In this document: piece by piece, positions 34,067-41,831 of the stretch
How positions within the stretch are numbered: the first letter of the stretch is position 1
Layout of the letters: each line of letters opens with the position of its first letter
Assembly (NCBI GenBank): GCA_900317425.1
Contig: ONGR01000009.1
Coordinates: 1 to 64,000, forward strand
Direction of reading: 5' to 3'
Length of the DNA stretch: 64,000 nucleotides
Source of the DNA: an uncultured Eubacteriales bacterium
Lineage (GTDB): Bacteria; Bacillota; Clostridia; Oscillospirales; Oscillospiraceae
Notes under the pieces: model-generated
What the model was told of the DNA's origin: nothing
Database searches by the model: none
The model's input: only the letters and a program-made list of their open reading frames with translations
Translations under genes and position numbers: made by a program

Positions 34067-34765
34067 ATGATCTCCATCCTCACCGAGGGGCTGGCGCAGC
34101 TGGGTCTGCCCGCCGACGCCGCCCCCCGGCTGGCGGATTTCGCCGCCGCCGTGCTGGAGAAGAACAAGGTCATGAATCTGACCGCCATCACCGAGCCCGG
34201 GGATTTCGCCGCGCTGCACCTGCTGGACTCCGCCGTTTTGCTGAACGCGGCGGATTTCCGGGGCAAGAACGTGGTGGACGTGGGAACCGGCGCCGGCTTT
34301 CCCGGCATGCCGCTGCGGATGCTGGAGCCGGATTTCGACCTGACCCTGCTGGACAGCCTGGGCAAGCGCATCCATTTCCTGCAGGAGGTCTGTGACCGGA
34401 TGGGCCTGCGGCGGGTGGAGGCCGTCCACGCCCGGGCGGAGGAGTTCGCCGCCGATCACCGGGAGGCCTATGATCTGGCCGTATCCCGGGCCGTGGCGGC
34501 GCTGAACGTGCTCTGCGAGCTGGCCCTGCCGCTGGTGAAGGTCGGCGGGCAGTTCCTGGCCATGAAGAGCGTGGACTCCGACGCGGAGATCGACGCCGCC
34601 CGGGGCGCCATCGGCCAGTTGGGCGGGCGCATCCGGGAGATCCGGGACTACACCGTGCCCTGCACAGACGTCCGACACCGTGTGGTGGTCATCGACAAGA
34701 TCCGGCCTACGCCGGAGCAATTTCCCCGTCCCTTTGCGCGGATCAAGAAAAATCCGCTGAAATAA
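34067..34765 (+). CDS. rsmG: 16S rRNA (guanine527-N7)-methyltransferase
   Basis: 232-residue SAM-dependent enzyme that methylates G527 in the 530 loop of 16S rRNA. Motifs: NLTAI (family-specific, about 37-41), SAM motif VVDVGTGAGFPG (about 68-79), LLDSLGKR and AVSRAVA. Starts directly after the mscL stop, so it is probably coupled. In many Firmicutes rsmG lies beside mnmE, mnmG and parAB near oriC; here it is a few kb from parAB but mnmE is 20 kb away. Confidence 0.93.
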   Translation: MISILTEGLAQLGLPADAAPRLADFAAAVLEKNKVMNLTAITEPGDFAALHLLDSAVLLNAADFRGKNVVDVGTGAGFPGMPLRMLEPDFDLTLLDSLGKRIHFLQEVCDRMGLRRVEAVHARAEEFAADHREAYDLAVSRAVAALNVLCELALPLVKVGGQFLAMKSVDSDAEIDAARGAIGQLGGRIREIRDYTVPCTDVRHRVVVIDKIRPTPEQFPRPFARIKKNPLK

Positions 34766-34795
34766 GGTATGACACGGGCACATTTGAGGTAAATT

Positions 34796-35533
34796 ATGGG
34801 TAAAATCATCGCTGTGGTATCCGGCAAGGGCGGTACCGGCAAAACCTCCTTCACCGCCAACACCGGTCTGGCGCTGGCGGCTCTGGGGTATCACGTTCTG
34901 TGTCTGGACTGCGACATCACCCTGCGGAATCTGGACCTGACTCTGGGACTGGGCGACAGCGCCCTGATGGACTTCTCCGACGTCCTCTCCGGCCGCTGCA
35001 CGCTGCAGGAGGCCGTGGTCAGCCATCCCAAGTATCCCTCTCTGGACCTGCTGGCGGCGCCCACCGGCGGGAGCCGGGAGAACCTGGCGCCGGAACAGAT
35101 GAAGGACCTCTTTCGCCAGATCCGGGAGGAGTACAGCTACTGTCTGGTGGACTCCCCCGCCGGCCTGGGCCTGGGCTTCCATCTGGCCACGGACTATGCC
35201 GACAGCGCGGTGGTGGTGACCACCACCGACCAGACCGCCCTGCGGGACGCCCAGCGCACCGTCATGGAGCTGGACCGCTTCCCCACCGGCTCCGTCCATC
35301 TGGTGGTGGGACGGGTGCAGCGGCGGATGCTGCGGGCCCTGCACACCACCATCGACGACGCCATCGACACCGCCGGACTGCCCCTCCTGGGCGTGATCCC
35401 GGAGGATGGCGACATGCCCTACGCCCTGAACCGGGGCCTGCCCCTGCGGGACTGCAACGACTATTCCGCTCGGGCCTATGAGAACATCGCCAAACGCATC
35501 GCCGGACGCAGAGTCCCGCTGATGAAGATCTGA
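34796..35533 (+). CDS. MinD-family septum-site ATPase
   Basis: 245-residue ParA/MinD superfamily ATPase. Deviant Walker A GKGGTGKTS (about 10-18), Walker A' LDCDITLRNLDLTLGL typical of MinD, and Walker B CLVDSPAG. MinD places the division septum with MinC. The C-terminus (AKRIAGRRVPLMKI) is basic and hydrophobic, as expected for a membrane-targeting helix, but short. No minC or minE gene is adjacent, so the partner is unknown. It is followed by the methylglyoxal synthase-like gene. Confidence 0.85.
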   Translation: MGKIIAVVSGKGGTGKTSFTANTGLALAALGYHVLCLDCDITLRNLDLTLGLGDSALMDFSDVLSGRCTLQEAVVSHPKYPSLDLLAAPTGGSRENLAPEQMKDLFRQIREEYSYCLVDSPAGLGLGFHLATDYADSAVVVTTTDQTALRDAQRTVMELDRFPTGSVHLVVGRVQRRMLRALHTTIDDAIDTAGLPLLGVIPEDGDMPYALNRGLPLRDCNDYSARAYENIAKRIAGRRVPLMKI

Positions 35534-35555
35534 TGAGAAAGGAGGCCGTCTTCCC

Positions 35556-35972
35556 ATGAATATCGCCATCATCGCCCACGACAACAAAAAAGAGCTGATG
35601 GTCCAGTTCTGCACCGCCTATTGCGGCATTCTGGCGCGCCACACCCTCTGCGCCACCGCCACTACCGGCCAGCAGATTGCCGAGGCCACAGGTTTGAACA
35701 TCCACCGTTTCCTGTCCTTTACCCACGGCGGCGGACAGCAGATCGCCGCCCGCATCGCCTACAACGAGATCGATCTGGTCCTCTGCTTCCATGACCCCGC
35801 CGCCAAGACCCTCCACGAGGATATCCTCTATATCGCCCGGCTGTGCGATCAGAACAACATCCCCTTCGCCAGCAACGTGGCCACCGCCGAGATGCTGATC
35901 CTGGGGCTGGCACGGGGCGATCTGGACTGGCGCGACATCGTCAACCCCAAGACCAAGCCCTTTACCGCTTGA
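35556..35972 (+). CDS. Methylglyoxal synthase-like protein lacking the catalytic Asp
   Basis: 138-residue MGS-fold protein related to MgsA, which makes methylglyoxal from dihydroxyacetone phosphate. Family landmarks are present: IAIIAHDNKK (3-12), ATATTGQQI (33-41), CFHDP (77-81), the His87 and NIPFASNVATAEM. The loop that reads GGDQQ in E. coli MgsA is GGGQQ here (58-62), so Gly60 replaces catalytic Asp71. Activity may be lost or changed. RBS AAAGGAGG precedes ATG 35556. Its last 21 bp, including the stop, are repeated at 36179. Confidence 0.85.
   Translation: MNIAIIAHDNKKELMVQFCTAYCGILARHTLCATATTGQQIAEATGLNIHRFLSFTHGGGQQIAARIAYNEIDLVLCFHDPAAKTLHEDILYIARLCDQNNIPFASNVATAEMLILGLARGDLDWRDIVNPKTKPFTA
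35952..35972 (+). repeat. Direct repeat copy 1: mgsA-like gene 3' end
   Basis: The 21-bp end of the gene including TGA is identical to 36179-36199. Together they bracket R1 copy 2. Confidence 0.9.
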
Positions 35973-35977
35973 GTCCC

Positions 35978-36155
35978 TCAAAAAATGGCGCTGCCATTTT
36001 TTGAAAAGGGCTTGCAGTCCGCTCCGCGCACTCGCTTATGTGAGGCGCTCGCACACTGCGCGGCCTGATCTGTGTTTTTTCTGACGCACATGTCGTCAGA
36101 AAAAACGATTTGACTTCTTCCGTCGCTGCGGCGACGGAACTCTGCGAGGCTTTCT
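35978..36155 (+). repeat. Structured dispersed repeat R1, copy 2
   Basis: Hairpin A: TCAAAAAATGGC (35978-35989) with GCCATTTTTTGA (35993-36004). Hairpin B: 36074-36086 with 36094-36106. Hairpin C: TTCCGTCGC (36118-36126) with GCGACGGAA (36131-36139). Relative to copy 1, the stems differ in paired fashion while loops and linkers such as CTGACGCACATGTCGTCAG and GCGCACTCG stay the same. Confidence 0.85.
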
Positions 36156-36178
36156 TTTGGTGACAATCGTTCTACCGA

Positions 36179-36199
36179 ACCAAGCCCTTTACCGCTTGA
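36179..36199 (+). repeat. Direct repeat copy 2, overlapping the hisS promoter
   Basis: Identical to 35952-35972. Its last four bases are the TTGA of the hisS -35 box. Confidence 0.9.
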
Positions 36200-36224
36200 C
36201 TTTTGGCGGGAAATTTCATACAAT
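36196..36224 (+). promoter_or_regulatory. Promoter of T-box-hisS
   Basis: TTGACT (36196-36201), 17-bp spacer, TACAAT (36219-36224). The -35 box begins within the duplicated mgsA end. Confidence 0.8.
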
Positions 36225-36230
36225 ACGGTT

Positions 36231-36484
36231 TTAGAAGCACACCGCCATGACGAGGCAAGAGTAGCTCCGCACCACCGCACACAGAGAGGCGCGCCTTTGG
36301 CTGCAAGCGCGCCGCGGCAGGGGGAGGGAAGACAGCCTCCGAGCGGGGACGGAAACGTCCACGGCTCGCTCCCCGTAGCACCGGAGCGCGAAAGGGCCTG
36401 CCAGGACAGGCTGAATTTGGGTGGCACCACGAAGTGTTGATCACGACGCTCTCGTCCCAAACAGGGGACGGGAGCGTTTTTCTT
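36231..36484 (+). promoter_or_regulatory. T-box riboswitch upstream of hisS
   Basis: The T-box core TGGGTGGCACCACG is at 36417-36431 and the terminator stem lies at 36446-36476 (ACGCTCTCGTCCC with GGGACGGGAGCGT, one wobble) followed by TTTTT. GAGTAG and paired GCGCGC arms mark Stem I. Uncharged tRNA binding should favour the antiterminator and switch hisS on. A CAC specifier is plausible in the 36260-36285 region but is not assigned with certainty. Confidence 0.9.
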
Positions 36485-36553
36485 TCCCTTTTCACCCCCA
36501 TACACCGCATATCACCCGCCCACCGGCGGACCGGATTAAAAAGGAGTACTCTC

Positions 36554-37912
36554 ATGGAAAAGCTGAAACCCCGGACCCTGTCCGGCTTTATGGAGCTGCT
36601 GCCCCAGCCTCAGCAGCAGATGGAGCGGATGATGGAGATCCTCCGCCGCACCTACGCCCTCTACGGCTTCACCCCCCTGGACACCCCCGTCATCGAGTCC
36701 AGCGAGGTGCTGCTGGCCAAGGGCGGCGGCGACACGGAGAAGCAGATCTACCGCTTCACCAAGGGCGACGCCGATCTGAGCCTGCGCTTTGATCTCACCG
36801 TGCCCCTGGCCAAATACGTGGCCCTCCACTACAACGACCTGTCCTTCCCCTTCCGCCGCTATCAGATCGGCAAGGTCTATCGCGGCGAGCGGGCCCAGCG
36901 GGGCCGGTTCCGGGAGTTCTATCAGGCCGACATCGACGTCATCGGCGACGGAAAGCTGGACATCACCAACGAGGCGGAGATCCCCGCCATCATCTACCAG
37001 ACCTTCACCACCCTGGGCCTGCGCCGGTTCCAGATCCGGGTCAACAACCGGAAGATCCTCAACGGCTTCTACGCCATGCAGGGCCTGACGGAGCGGAGCG
37101 GCGACATCATGCGCACCGTGGACAAGCTGGACAAGATCGGCGCTGATAAGGTCCGCACCTGCCTCATGGAGGACTGCGGCCTCACCGACGGCCAGGCCGA
37201 CGAGATCCTGGCCTTCATCGCCATCACCGGCAGCAACGAACAGGTCCTCTCCGCCCTCCAGAATTACGCCGGACGCAGCGAGGTCTTCGACCAGGGCCTG
37301 GAGGAGCTGAACACGGTGGTGAAATACCTGGCGGCCTTCGGCGTGCCGGAGGAGAACTTCGCCGTGGATCTGACCATCGCCCGGGGCCTGGACTACTACA
37401 CCGGCACCGTCTACGAGACCACCCTGCTGGATCACCCGGAGATCGGCTCCGTCTGCTCCGGCGGCCGGTACGACAATCTGGCCGAGTACTACACCGACAA
37501 GCAGCTGCCCGGCGTGGGCATCTCCATCGGCCTGACCCGCCTGTTCTACGTGCTGGGCGAGCAGGGCATGCTGAACCCCGATCTGCCCACCGCCCCCGCC
37601 GACGTGCTGGTGCTGCCCATGACCGACGATCTGGCCCCCGCCATCGCCCTGTCCACACGGCTCCGCGCCGCCGGCATCCGCACCCAGCTCTACACCGAGG
37701 CCAAGAAGTTCAAGGCCAAGATGAACTACGCCGACAAGCAGGGCATCCCCTACGTGATCTTCCTGGGTGACGATGAGATCGCCCAGAGCCTGGTCAGCTG
37801 CAAGGACATGGTGTCCGGCGAGCAGACCAAGCTGGGCTTCGACGAGACGCTCCAGCGGATCCGCGCCGGTCTGGCGGAGAAAAACGCCGGCGCCGTGATC
37901 CTGGAGAAGTAA
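36554..37912 (+). CDS. hisS: Histidyl-tRNA synthetase
   Basis: 452-residue class II synthetase. Motif 1 region near the N-terminus, GGGDTEKQIYRFTK, motif 2 FRRYQIGKVYRGE, the histidine-specific motifs LTIARGLDYYTG and CSGGRYDNL, and a C-terminal anticodon-binding domain (about 360-450). ATG 36554 follows AAGGAG; longer in-frame starts lie inside the T-box. Controlled by the T-box at 36231-36484. aspS follows, the usual pair in Firmicutes, but 122 bp away. Confidence 0.96.
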   Translation: MEKLKPRTLSGFMELLPQPQQQMERMMEILRRTYALYGFTPLDTPVIESSEVLLAKGGGDTEKQIYRFTKGDADLSLRFDLTVPLAKYVALHYNDLSFPFRRYQIGKVYRGERAQRGRFREFYQADIDVIGDGKLDITNEAEIPAIIYQTFTTLGLRRFQIRVNNRKILNGFYAMQGLTERSGDIMRTVDKLDKIGADKVRTCLMEDCGLTDGQADEILAFIAITGSNEQVLSALQNYAGRSEVFDQGLEELNTVVKYLAAFGVPEENFAVDLTIARGLDYYTGTVYETTLLDHPEIGSVCSGGRYDNLAEYYTDKQLPGVGISIGLTRLFYVLGEQGMLNPDLPTAPADVLVLPMTDDLAPAIALSTRLRAAGIRTQLYTEAKKFKAKMNYADKQGIPYVIFLGDDEIAQSLVSCKDMVSGEQTKLGFDETLQRIRAGLAEKNAGAVILEK

Positions 37913-38034
37913 GTCCTGTCTGTAATATTTGTGCGTATTATTACTATTTGTTTTCTGACGAACGATTGCAAAATGTAATAATTGCCTCATTTTATACAAT
38001 ACTTAATCATTTTCCGAAAAGGAGAGACCGAGTT

Positions 38035-39813
38035 ATGATGCAAATGCGTACACATACCTGCAACGAGCTGCGCCTTGGCGACGTGGGCAAGCAGGTGAAG
38101 CTGGTGGGCTGGATGGAAAACGTCCGGGAGGTAGGCAGCAACTTCGCCTTCGTGGTGCTGCGTGACTTCTACGGCACCACCCAGATCGTCATCGAGAGCG
38201 AGGACATGATGGCCGCCATCCGGGACGTGAACAAGGAGTCCACCATCTCCGTGGAGGGCGTGGTCCGGGAGCGCTCCAGCAAGAACCCCAAGCAGGACAC
38301 CGGCGAGATCGAGGTGGTGCCCCACAAGATCGAGGTGCTGGGCCGCTGCCGCTACAACAGCCTGCCCTTCGAGATCAACCGCAGCCGGGAGGCCGACGAG
38401 ACCGCCCGTCTGAAGTACCGGTATCTGGATCTGCGCAACCCCGCCGTGAAGAACAACATCATCCTGCGCTGCCAGGTGGTGGCCGCCATCCGCGCCGCCA
38501 TGACCGACCACGGCTTCCTGGAGATCACCACTCCCATCCTGACCGCCAGCTCCCCCGAGGGCGCCCGTGACTATCTGGTGCCCGCCCGGAAGCATCCCGG
38601 CAAGTTCTACGCCCTGCCCCAGGCTCCCCAGCAGTTCAAGCAGCTGCTGATGACCTCCGGCTTCGACCGCTATTTCCAGATCGCCCCCTGCTTCCGTGAT
38701 GAGGACGCCCGTGGCGACCGCTCCCCAGGCGAGTTCTATCAGCTGGATATGGAGATGGCCTTCGCCACCCAGGACGACGTGTTCGCCGTGCTGGAGGACG
38801 TGTTCCCGCCCATCTTCGCCAAGTACGGCAAGTACAGCGTGGCCTCCTCCGCCCCCTTCCGCCGCATCGCCTACAACGACGCCATGGAGATCTACGGCTC
38901 CGACAAGCCGGATCTGCGCATCGACCTGGTGTGTCAGGATATCAGCGAGATCGTGAAGGGCTGCGGCTTCGAGCCCATCGACGGCCAGGTGGTCAAGGCC
39001 GTGGTGGTGAAGGACTGCAAGCTGGCCCGCAAGGCCATCGACAAGATCTGCACCGAGGTGGAGGTCCAGACCGCCAACAAGCCCTTCTGGTTCAAGCTGG
39101 ATGAGAACGGCGAGCTGGCGGGCGGCATCGCCAAGTTCCTGGGCGGCTGCAAGGAGCAGCTCATCGAGAAGCTGGGTCTGGTGCCCGGCGCCTTCGTGGG
39201 CGTGGCCGCCGGCAAGAAGGAGCTGGCCCAGAAGGCCGCCGGCGTGCTGCGCAACAAGCTGGGCGCGGCCTGCGAGGGCCACATGGACGCCGAGCGCTAT
39301 GAGTTCTGCTGGATCGTGGACTTCCCCATGTACGAGATCGGTGAGGAGTCCGGCGAGCTGGAGTTCTGCCACAACCCCTTCTCCATGCCCAGCGGCGGCA
39401 TGGACACCCTGCTGAAGGCCGAGAGGGGCGAGATCGATCCGCTGGATATCTACGCCGACCAGTACGACCTGGTGTGCAACGGCGTGGAGCTGAGCTCCGG
39501 CGCCGTCCGGAACCACGATCCCGAGATCATGATCAAGGCCTTCGAGATGGTGGGTCTGGGCGAGGAGGACGTGAAGAAGAAGTTCCCCGCCATGTACAAC
39601 GCCTTCTGCTACGGTGCGCCTCCCCACGCCGGCATCGCCCCGGGCGTGGACCGCATCGTCATGCTGCTGGCCGGCGAGAGCTCCATCCGTGAGATCATCC
39701 CGTTCCCCATGAACAAGAACGCCCAGGACGTGATGATGGGCGCCCCCTCCACCGTGGAGCAGAAGCAGTTGGATGAGCTGCACATCGCTCTGGTGGGCGA
39801 GCTGGAGGAGTAA
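38035..39813 (+). CDS. aspS: Aspartyl-tRNA synthetase
   Basis: 592-residue class IIb synthetase of the bacterial type. N-terminal OB-fold anticodon domain (about 1-110), catalytic core with motif 2 FRDEDARGDRSPGEFYQLD, the GAD insertion domain (about 300-420) and motif 3 GIAPGVDRIVMLLAG. ATG 38035 (ATG 38038 also possible) follows AAAAGGAGAG. Whether it also charges tRNA-Asn cannot be told from the sequence. The last 109 bp of the gene are duplicated at 39996-40104. Confidence 0.95.
   Translation: MMQMRTHTCNELRLGDVGKQVKLVGWMENVREVGSNFAFVVLRDFYGTTQIVIESEDMMAAIRDVNKESTISVEGVVRERSSKNPKQDTGEIEVVPHKIEVLGRCRYNSLPFEINRSREADETARLKYRYLDLRNPAVKNNIILRCQVVAAIRAAMTDHGFLEITTPILTASSPEGARDYLVPARKHPGKFYALPQAPQQFKQLLMTSGFDRYFQIAPCFRDEDARGDRSPGEFYQLDMEMAFATQDDVFAVLEDVFPPIFAKYGKYSVASSAPFRRIAYNDAMEIYGSDKPDLRIDLVCQDISEIVKGCGFEPIDGQVVKAVVVKDCKLARKAIDKICTEVEVQTANKPFWFKLDENGELAGGIAKFLGGCKEQLIEKLGLVPGAFVGVAAGKKELAQKAAGVLRNKLGAACEGHMDAERYEFCWIVDFPMYEIGEESGELEFCHNPFSMPSGGMDTLLKAERGEIDPLDIYADQYDLVCNGVELSSGAVRNHDPEIMIKAFEMVGLGEEDVKKKFPAMYNAFCYGAPPHAGIAPGVDRIVMLLAGESSIREIIPFPMNKNAQDVMMGAPSTVEQKQLDELHIALVGELEE
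39705..39813 (+). repeat. Direct repeat copy 1: aspS 3' end
   Basis: The last 109 bp of aspS with TAA. The copy at 39996-40104 differs by one synonymous base (GAT to GAC in the LDEL segment). Confidence 0.97.
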
Positions 39814-39995
39814 CCCTTCTCCCGGGCCAAAGCGATTCCTTTCACCACAAGAAAAGGCGCTCCGCCGCCTTTTCTTGTATGGGGAATGCCCACGTTGCGC
39901 CATGCCGGTTTCCAGCCCCTTCGGGGCGTGAAAACCGGGGCGCTGCCTTGCGGCGGGCACGCTTTTTCCGCCACCGGCGGCGCTGTGCCCGCACG
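39814..39995 (+). mobile_element. 182-bp structured insert R3 between aspS-end repeats
   Basis: Non-coding, three hairpin groups. ACAAGAAAAGGCG (39847-39859) with CGCCTTTTCTTGT (39866-39878), 13 bp perfect. CCGGTTTCC...GCCCC-TTC-GGGGC...AAAACCGG across 39905-39938. GCGGGCAC (39953-39960) with GTGCCCGC (39985-39992), enclosing CCGCC / GGCGG. It carries no gene. Flanking 109-bp duplication implies insertion. No second copy of R3 is in the window. Confidence 0.75.
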
Positions 39996-40104
39996 CCCCA
40001 TGAACAAGAACGCCCAGGACGTGATGATGGGCGCCCCCTCCACCGTGGAGCAGAAGCAGTTGGACGAGCTGCACATCGCTCTGGTGGGCGAGCTGGAGGA
40101 GTAA
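39996..40104 (+). pseudogene. Duplicated aspS 3' fragment
   Basis: Second copy of the aspS end. It encodes the last 35 aspS codons and the stop in frame but lacks a credible start; an ATG at 39886 in the insert is in frame yet has no ribosome site. It is followed directly by the RBS AAAAAAGGAGG of the next gene, which probably followed aspS originally. Confidence 0.85.
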
Positions 40105-40122
40105 AAAAGGAGGTACACCGCC

Positions 40123-40485
40123 ATGGATGAACGCAACCGTGTCAACCCCACCCGCCTGGACTATGACGGGCCGGTAAAGCTCTACACCATCGACCACATC
40201 CCCGGCGCCGAGCTGGAGGCCCTGGGCATGGTGGAGGGTTCCGTGGTGCAGAGCAAACACATCGGCCGGGATCTGATGGCCGGTCTCAAGACCATCGTCG
40301 GCGGCGAGATCGTCGGCTACACGGAGATGCTCACTGAGGCCCGCGCCATCGCCACGGCGCGCATGGCCCGGCAGGCCGAGGCGCTGGGCGCCGACGCCGT
40401 GGTCAACGTGCGCTACAGCAGCAGCGCCATCATGGAGAGCGCCGCCGAGGTGCTGGCCTACGGCACCGCTGTGCGCATCAAGTAA
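40123..40485 (+). CDS. YbjQ/UPF0145 family protein
   Basis: 120-residue protein of the YbjQ (UPF0145) family, sometimes labelled heavy-metal-binding. It shows the conserved IVGGEIVGYTEMLTEARAIATARM block and ADAVVNVRYSSS near the C-terminus. The fold is dodecin-like and multimeric in relatives; the function is not established. RBS AAGGAGGT precedes ATG 40123. Originally next to aspS; now separated by the R3 insertion. It has its own terminator. Confidence 0.85.
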   Translation: MDERNRVNPTRLDYDGPVKLYTIDHIPGAELEALGMVEGSVVQSKHIGRDLMAGLKTIVGGEIVGYTEMLTEARAIATARMARQAEALGADAVVNVRYSSSAIMESAAEVLAYGTAVRIK

Positions 40486-40497
40486 GACAAAAACGAT

Positions 40498-40526
40498 AAA
40501 TGGGCGGCGCCGCGCCGCCCATTTTA
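40498..40526 (+). terminator. Terminator of the ybjQ-like gene
   Basis: TGGGCGGC pairs with GCCGCCCA around GCCGC, flanked by AAA and followed by TTTTAT. Confidence 0.75.
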
Positions 40527-40547
40527 TCTACCTGCAAGGAGACGGAT

Positions 40548-41696
40548 ATGGAGACCATCAAGCTATATTACGAGGACGCCTTTGTGCGCCAGTTCGACGC
40601 CGCCGTGACGTCCTGTGAGGAGGGCAAGAACGGCTGGGCCGTGGTGCTGGATGGCACCGCCTTCTACCCCGAGGGCGGCGGGCAGCCGGCGGACCACGGC
40701 ACGCTGGGCGGCGTCAACGTGCTGGACGTCCACGAAAAGAACGGCATCATCACCCACACCTGCGACGGCCCCTTGACCGTGGGCGAGACCGTCCGCGGCG
40801 CCATCGACTGGGCCCGCCGCTTCGACCACATGCAGCAGCACTCCGGCGAGCACATCGTCAGCGGCATGCTGTGCAGCACCTACCACTGCGACAACACCGG
40901 CTTCCACCTGGGGGCCGACACCGTCATCATCGACTACAACGCCGACATCCCCTGGGAGGGGGTGCTGGACATCGAACGCCGGGCCAACCGGTACATCTGG
41001 GAGAACCACGATCTGCAGATCACCTGGCCCACGGCGGAGGAGCTGAAAGAGCTGCCCTACCGCAGCAAAAAGGAGCTGACCGGCGACGTGCGGATCGTCT
41101 CCTTCCCCGGGGCCGATACGTGCGCCTGCTGCGGCACCCACGTGCAGCGCAGCGGCCAGGTGGGGCTGGTGAAGTTCCTCTCCTGCCAGAAATTCCGGGA
41201 CGGCGTCCGGCTGGAGCTGCTGTGCGGCAAGCGGGCGGTGGACTACCTGAGTGCCTGCTGGGAGCAGAGCGTGAGGATCGGCCAGGCCCTGTCCGTCAAG
41301 CCGGTGGCGACAGCCGCCGCCGTGGAACGGCTCCAGAAGGAGCTCAGCGACACCCGCATCCGCTGCGCCGCCCTGGAGGAGGACGTGTTCGCCCATATCG
41401 CCGCGGAGAACCGGGACAGGGGCGACGTGCTGCTGGTGGAGGGCCCCATGTCCTCCGACGCCGTGCGGAAGCTGGCGGACGCCGTCAGCGGCACCTGCGG
41501 TGGGCGGTGCGCCGTCTTTTCCGGCCAGGGCGACGCCTACAAGTACGCCATCATCCACCCGGGGCAGGACATCCGGGAGCTGGTGAAATCTCTCAACGCC
41601 GCCCTCCACGGCCGGGGCGGCGGACGGGACGGTTTCGCCCAGGGCAGCGTGCAGGCCGGTGAGACGGAGATCCGGGCGTTTTTCGACGGACAATAA
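40548..41696 (+). CDS. AlaX-like alanyl-tRNA editing protein with DHHA1 domain
   Basis: 382-residue freestanding relative of the editing half of alanyl-tRNA synthetase, expected to clear Ser or Gly mischarged on tRNA-Ala. An N-terminal beta-barrel (YPEGGGQPADHGTL) precedes the editing core with HMQQHSGEHI (HxxxH zinc ligands, about 87-96) and CACCGTHV (CxxxH, about 187-194). The C-terminal part (about 310-382, ending AAL-HGRGGGRDGFAQGS) matches the DHHA1 C-Ala-type domain, so this is the long AlaX class. RBS CAAGGAGA precedes ATG 40548. Confidence 0.9.
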   Translation: METIKLYYEDAFVRQFDAAVTSCEEGKNGWAVVLDGTAFYPEGGGQPADHGTLGGVNVLDVHEKNGIITHTCDGPLTVGETVRGAIDWARRFDHMQQHSGEHIVSGMLCSTYHCDNTGFHLGADTVIIDYNADIPWEGVLDIERRANRYIWENHDLQITWPTAEELKELPYRSKKELTGDVRIVSFPGADTCACCGTHVQRSGQVGLVKFLSCQKFRDGVRLELLCGKRAVDYLSACWEQSVRIGQALSVKPVATAAAVERLQKELSDTRIRCAALEEDVFAHIAAENRDRGDVLLVEGPMSSDAVRKLADAVSGTCGGRCAVFSGQGDAYKYAIIHPGQDIRELVKSLNAALHGRGGGRDGFAQGSVQAGETEIRAFFDGQ

Positions 41697-41720
41697 GCTG
41701 ATTTTTGCAAAATACATAAA

Positions 41721-41770
41721 GAAAAACACCGAAAAGTTGCCAATTCCGGCTTTTCGGTGCTTTTCTTTTT
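41721..41770 (+). terminator. Terminator of the alaX-like gene
   Basis: Stem 41721-41736 with 41750-41765 (core CACCGAAAAG / CTTTTCGGTG), then TTTTTG. Confidence 0.85.
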
Positions 41771-41831
41771 GGGCGCTTCGTGTTAGAATAGCGTTCTGTG
41801 AAAAGATTTATGGAAAAAAGGATCGTGAACC

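Noticed and set aside
39886-40104. A 72-codon frame that runs from the R3 insert into the duplicated aspS tail
   Set aside because: No ribosome site, start inside a hairpin element, and the second half is only the copied aspS end. Treated as a gene fragment.
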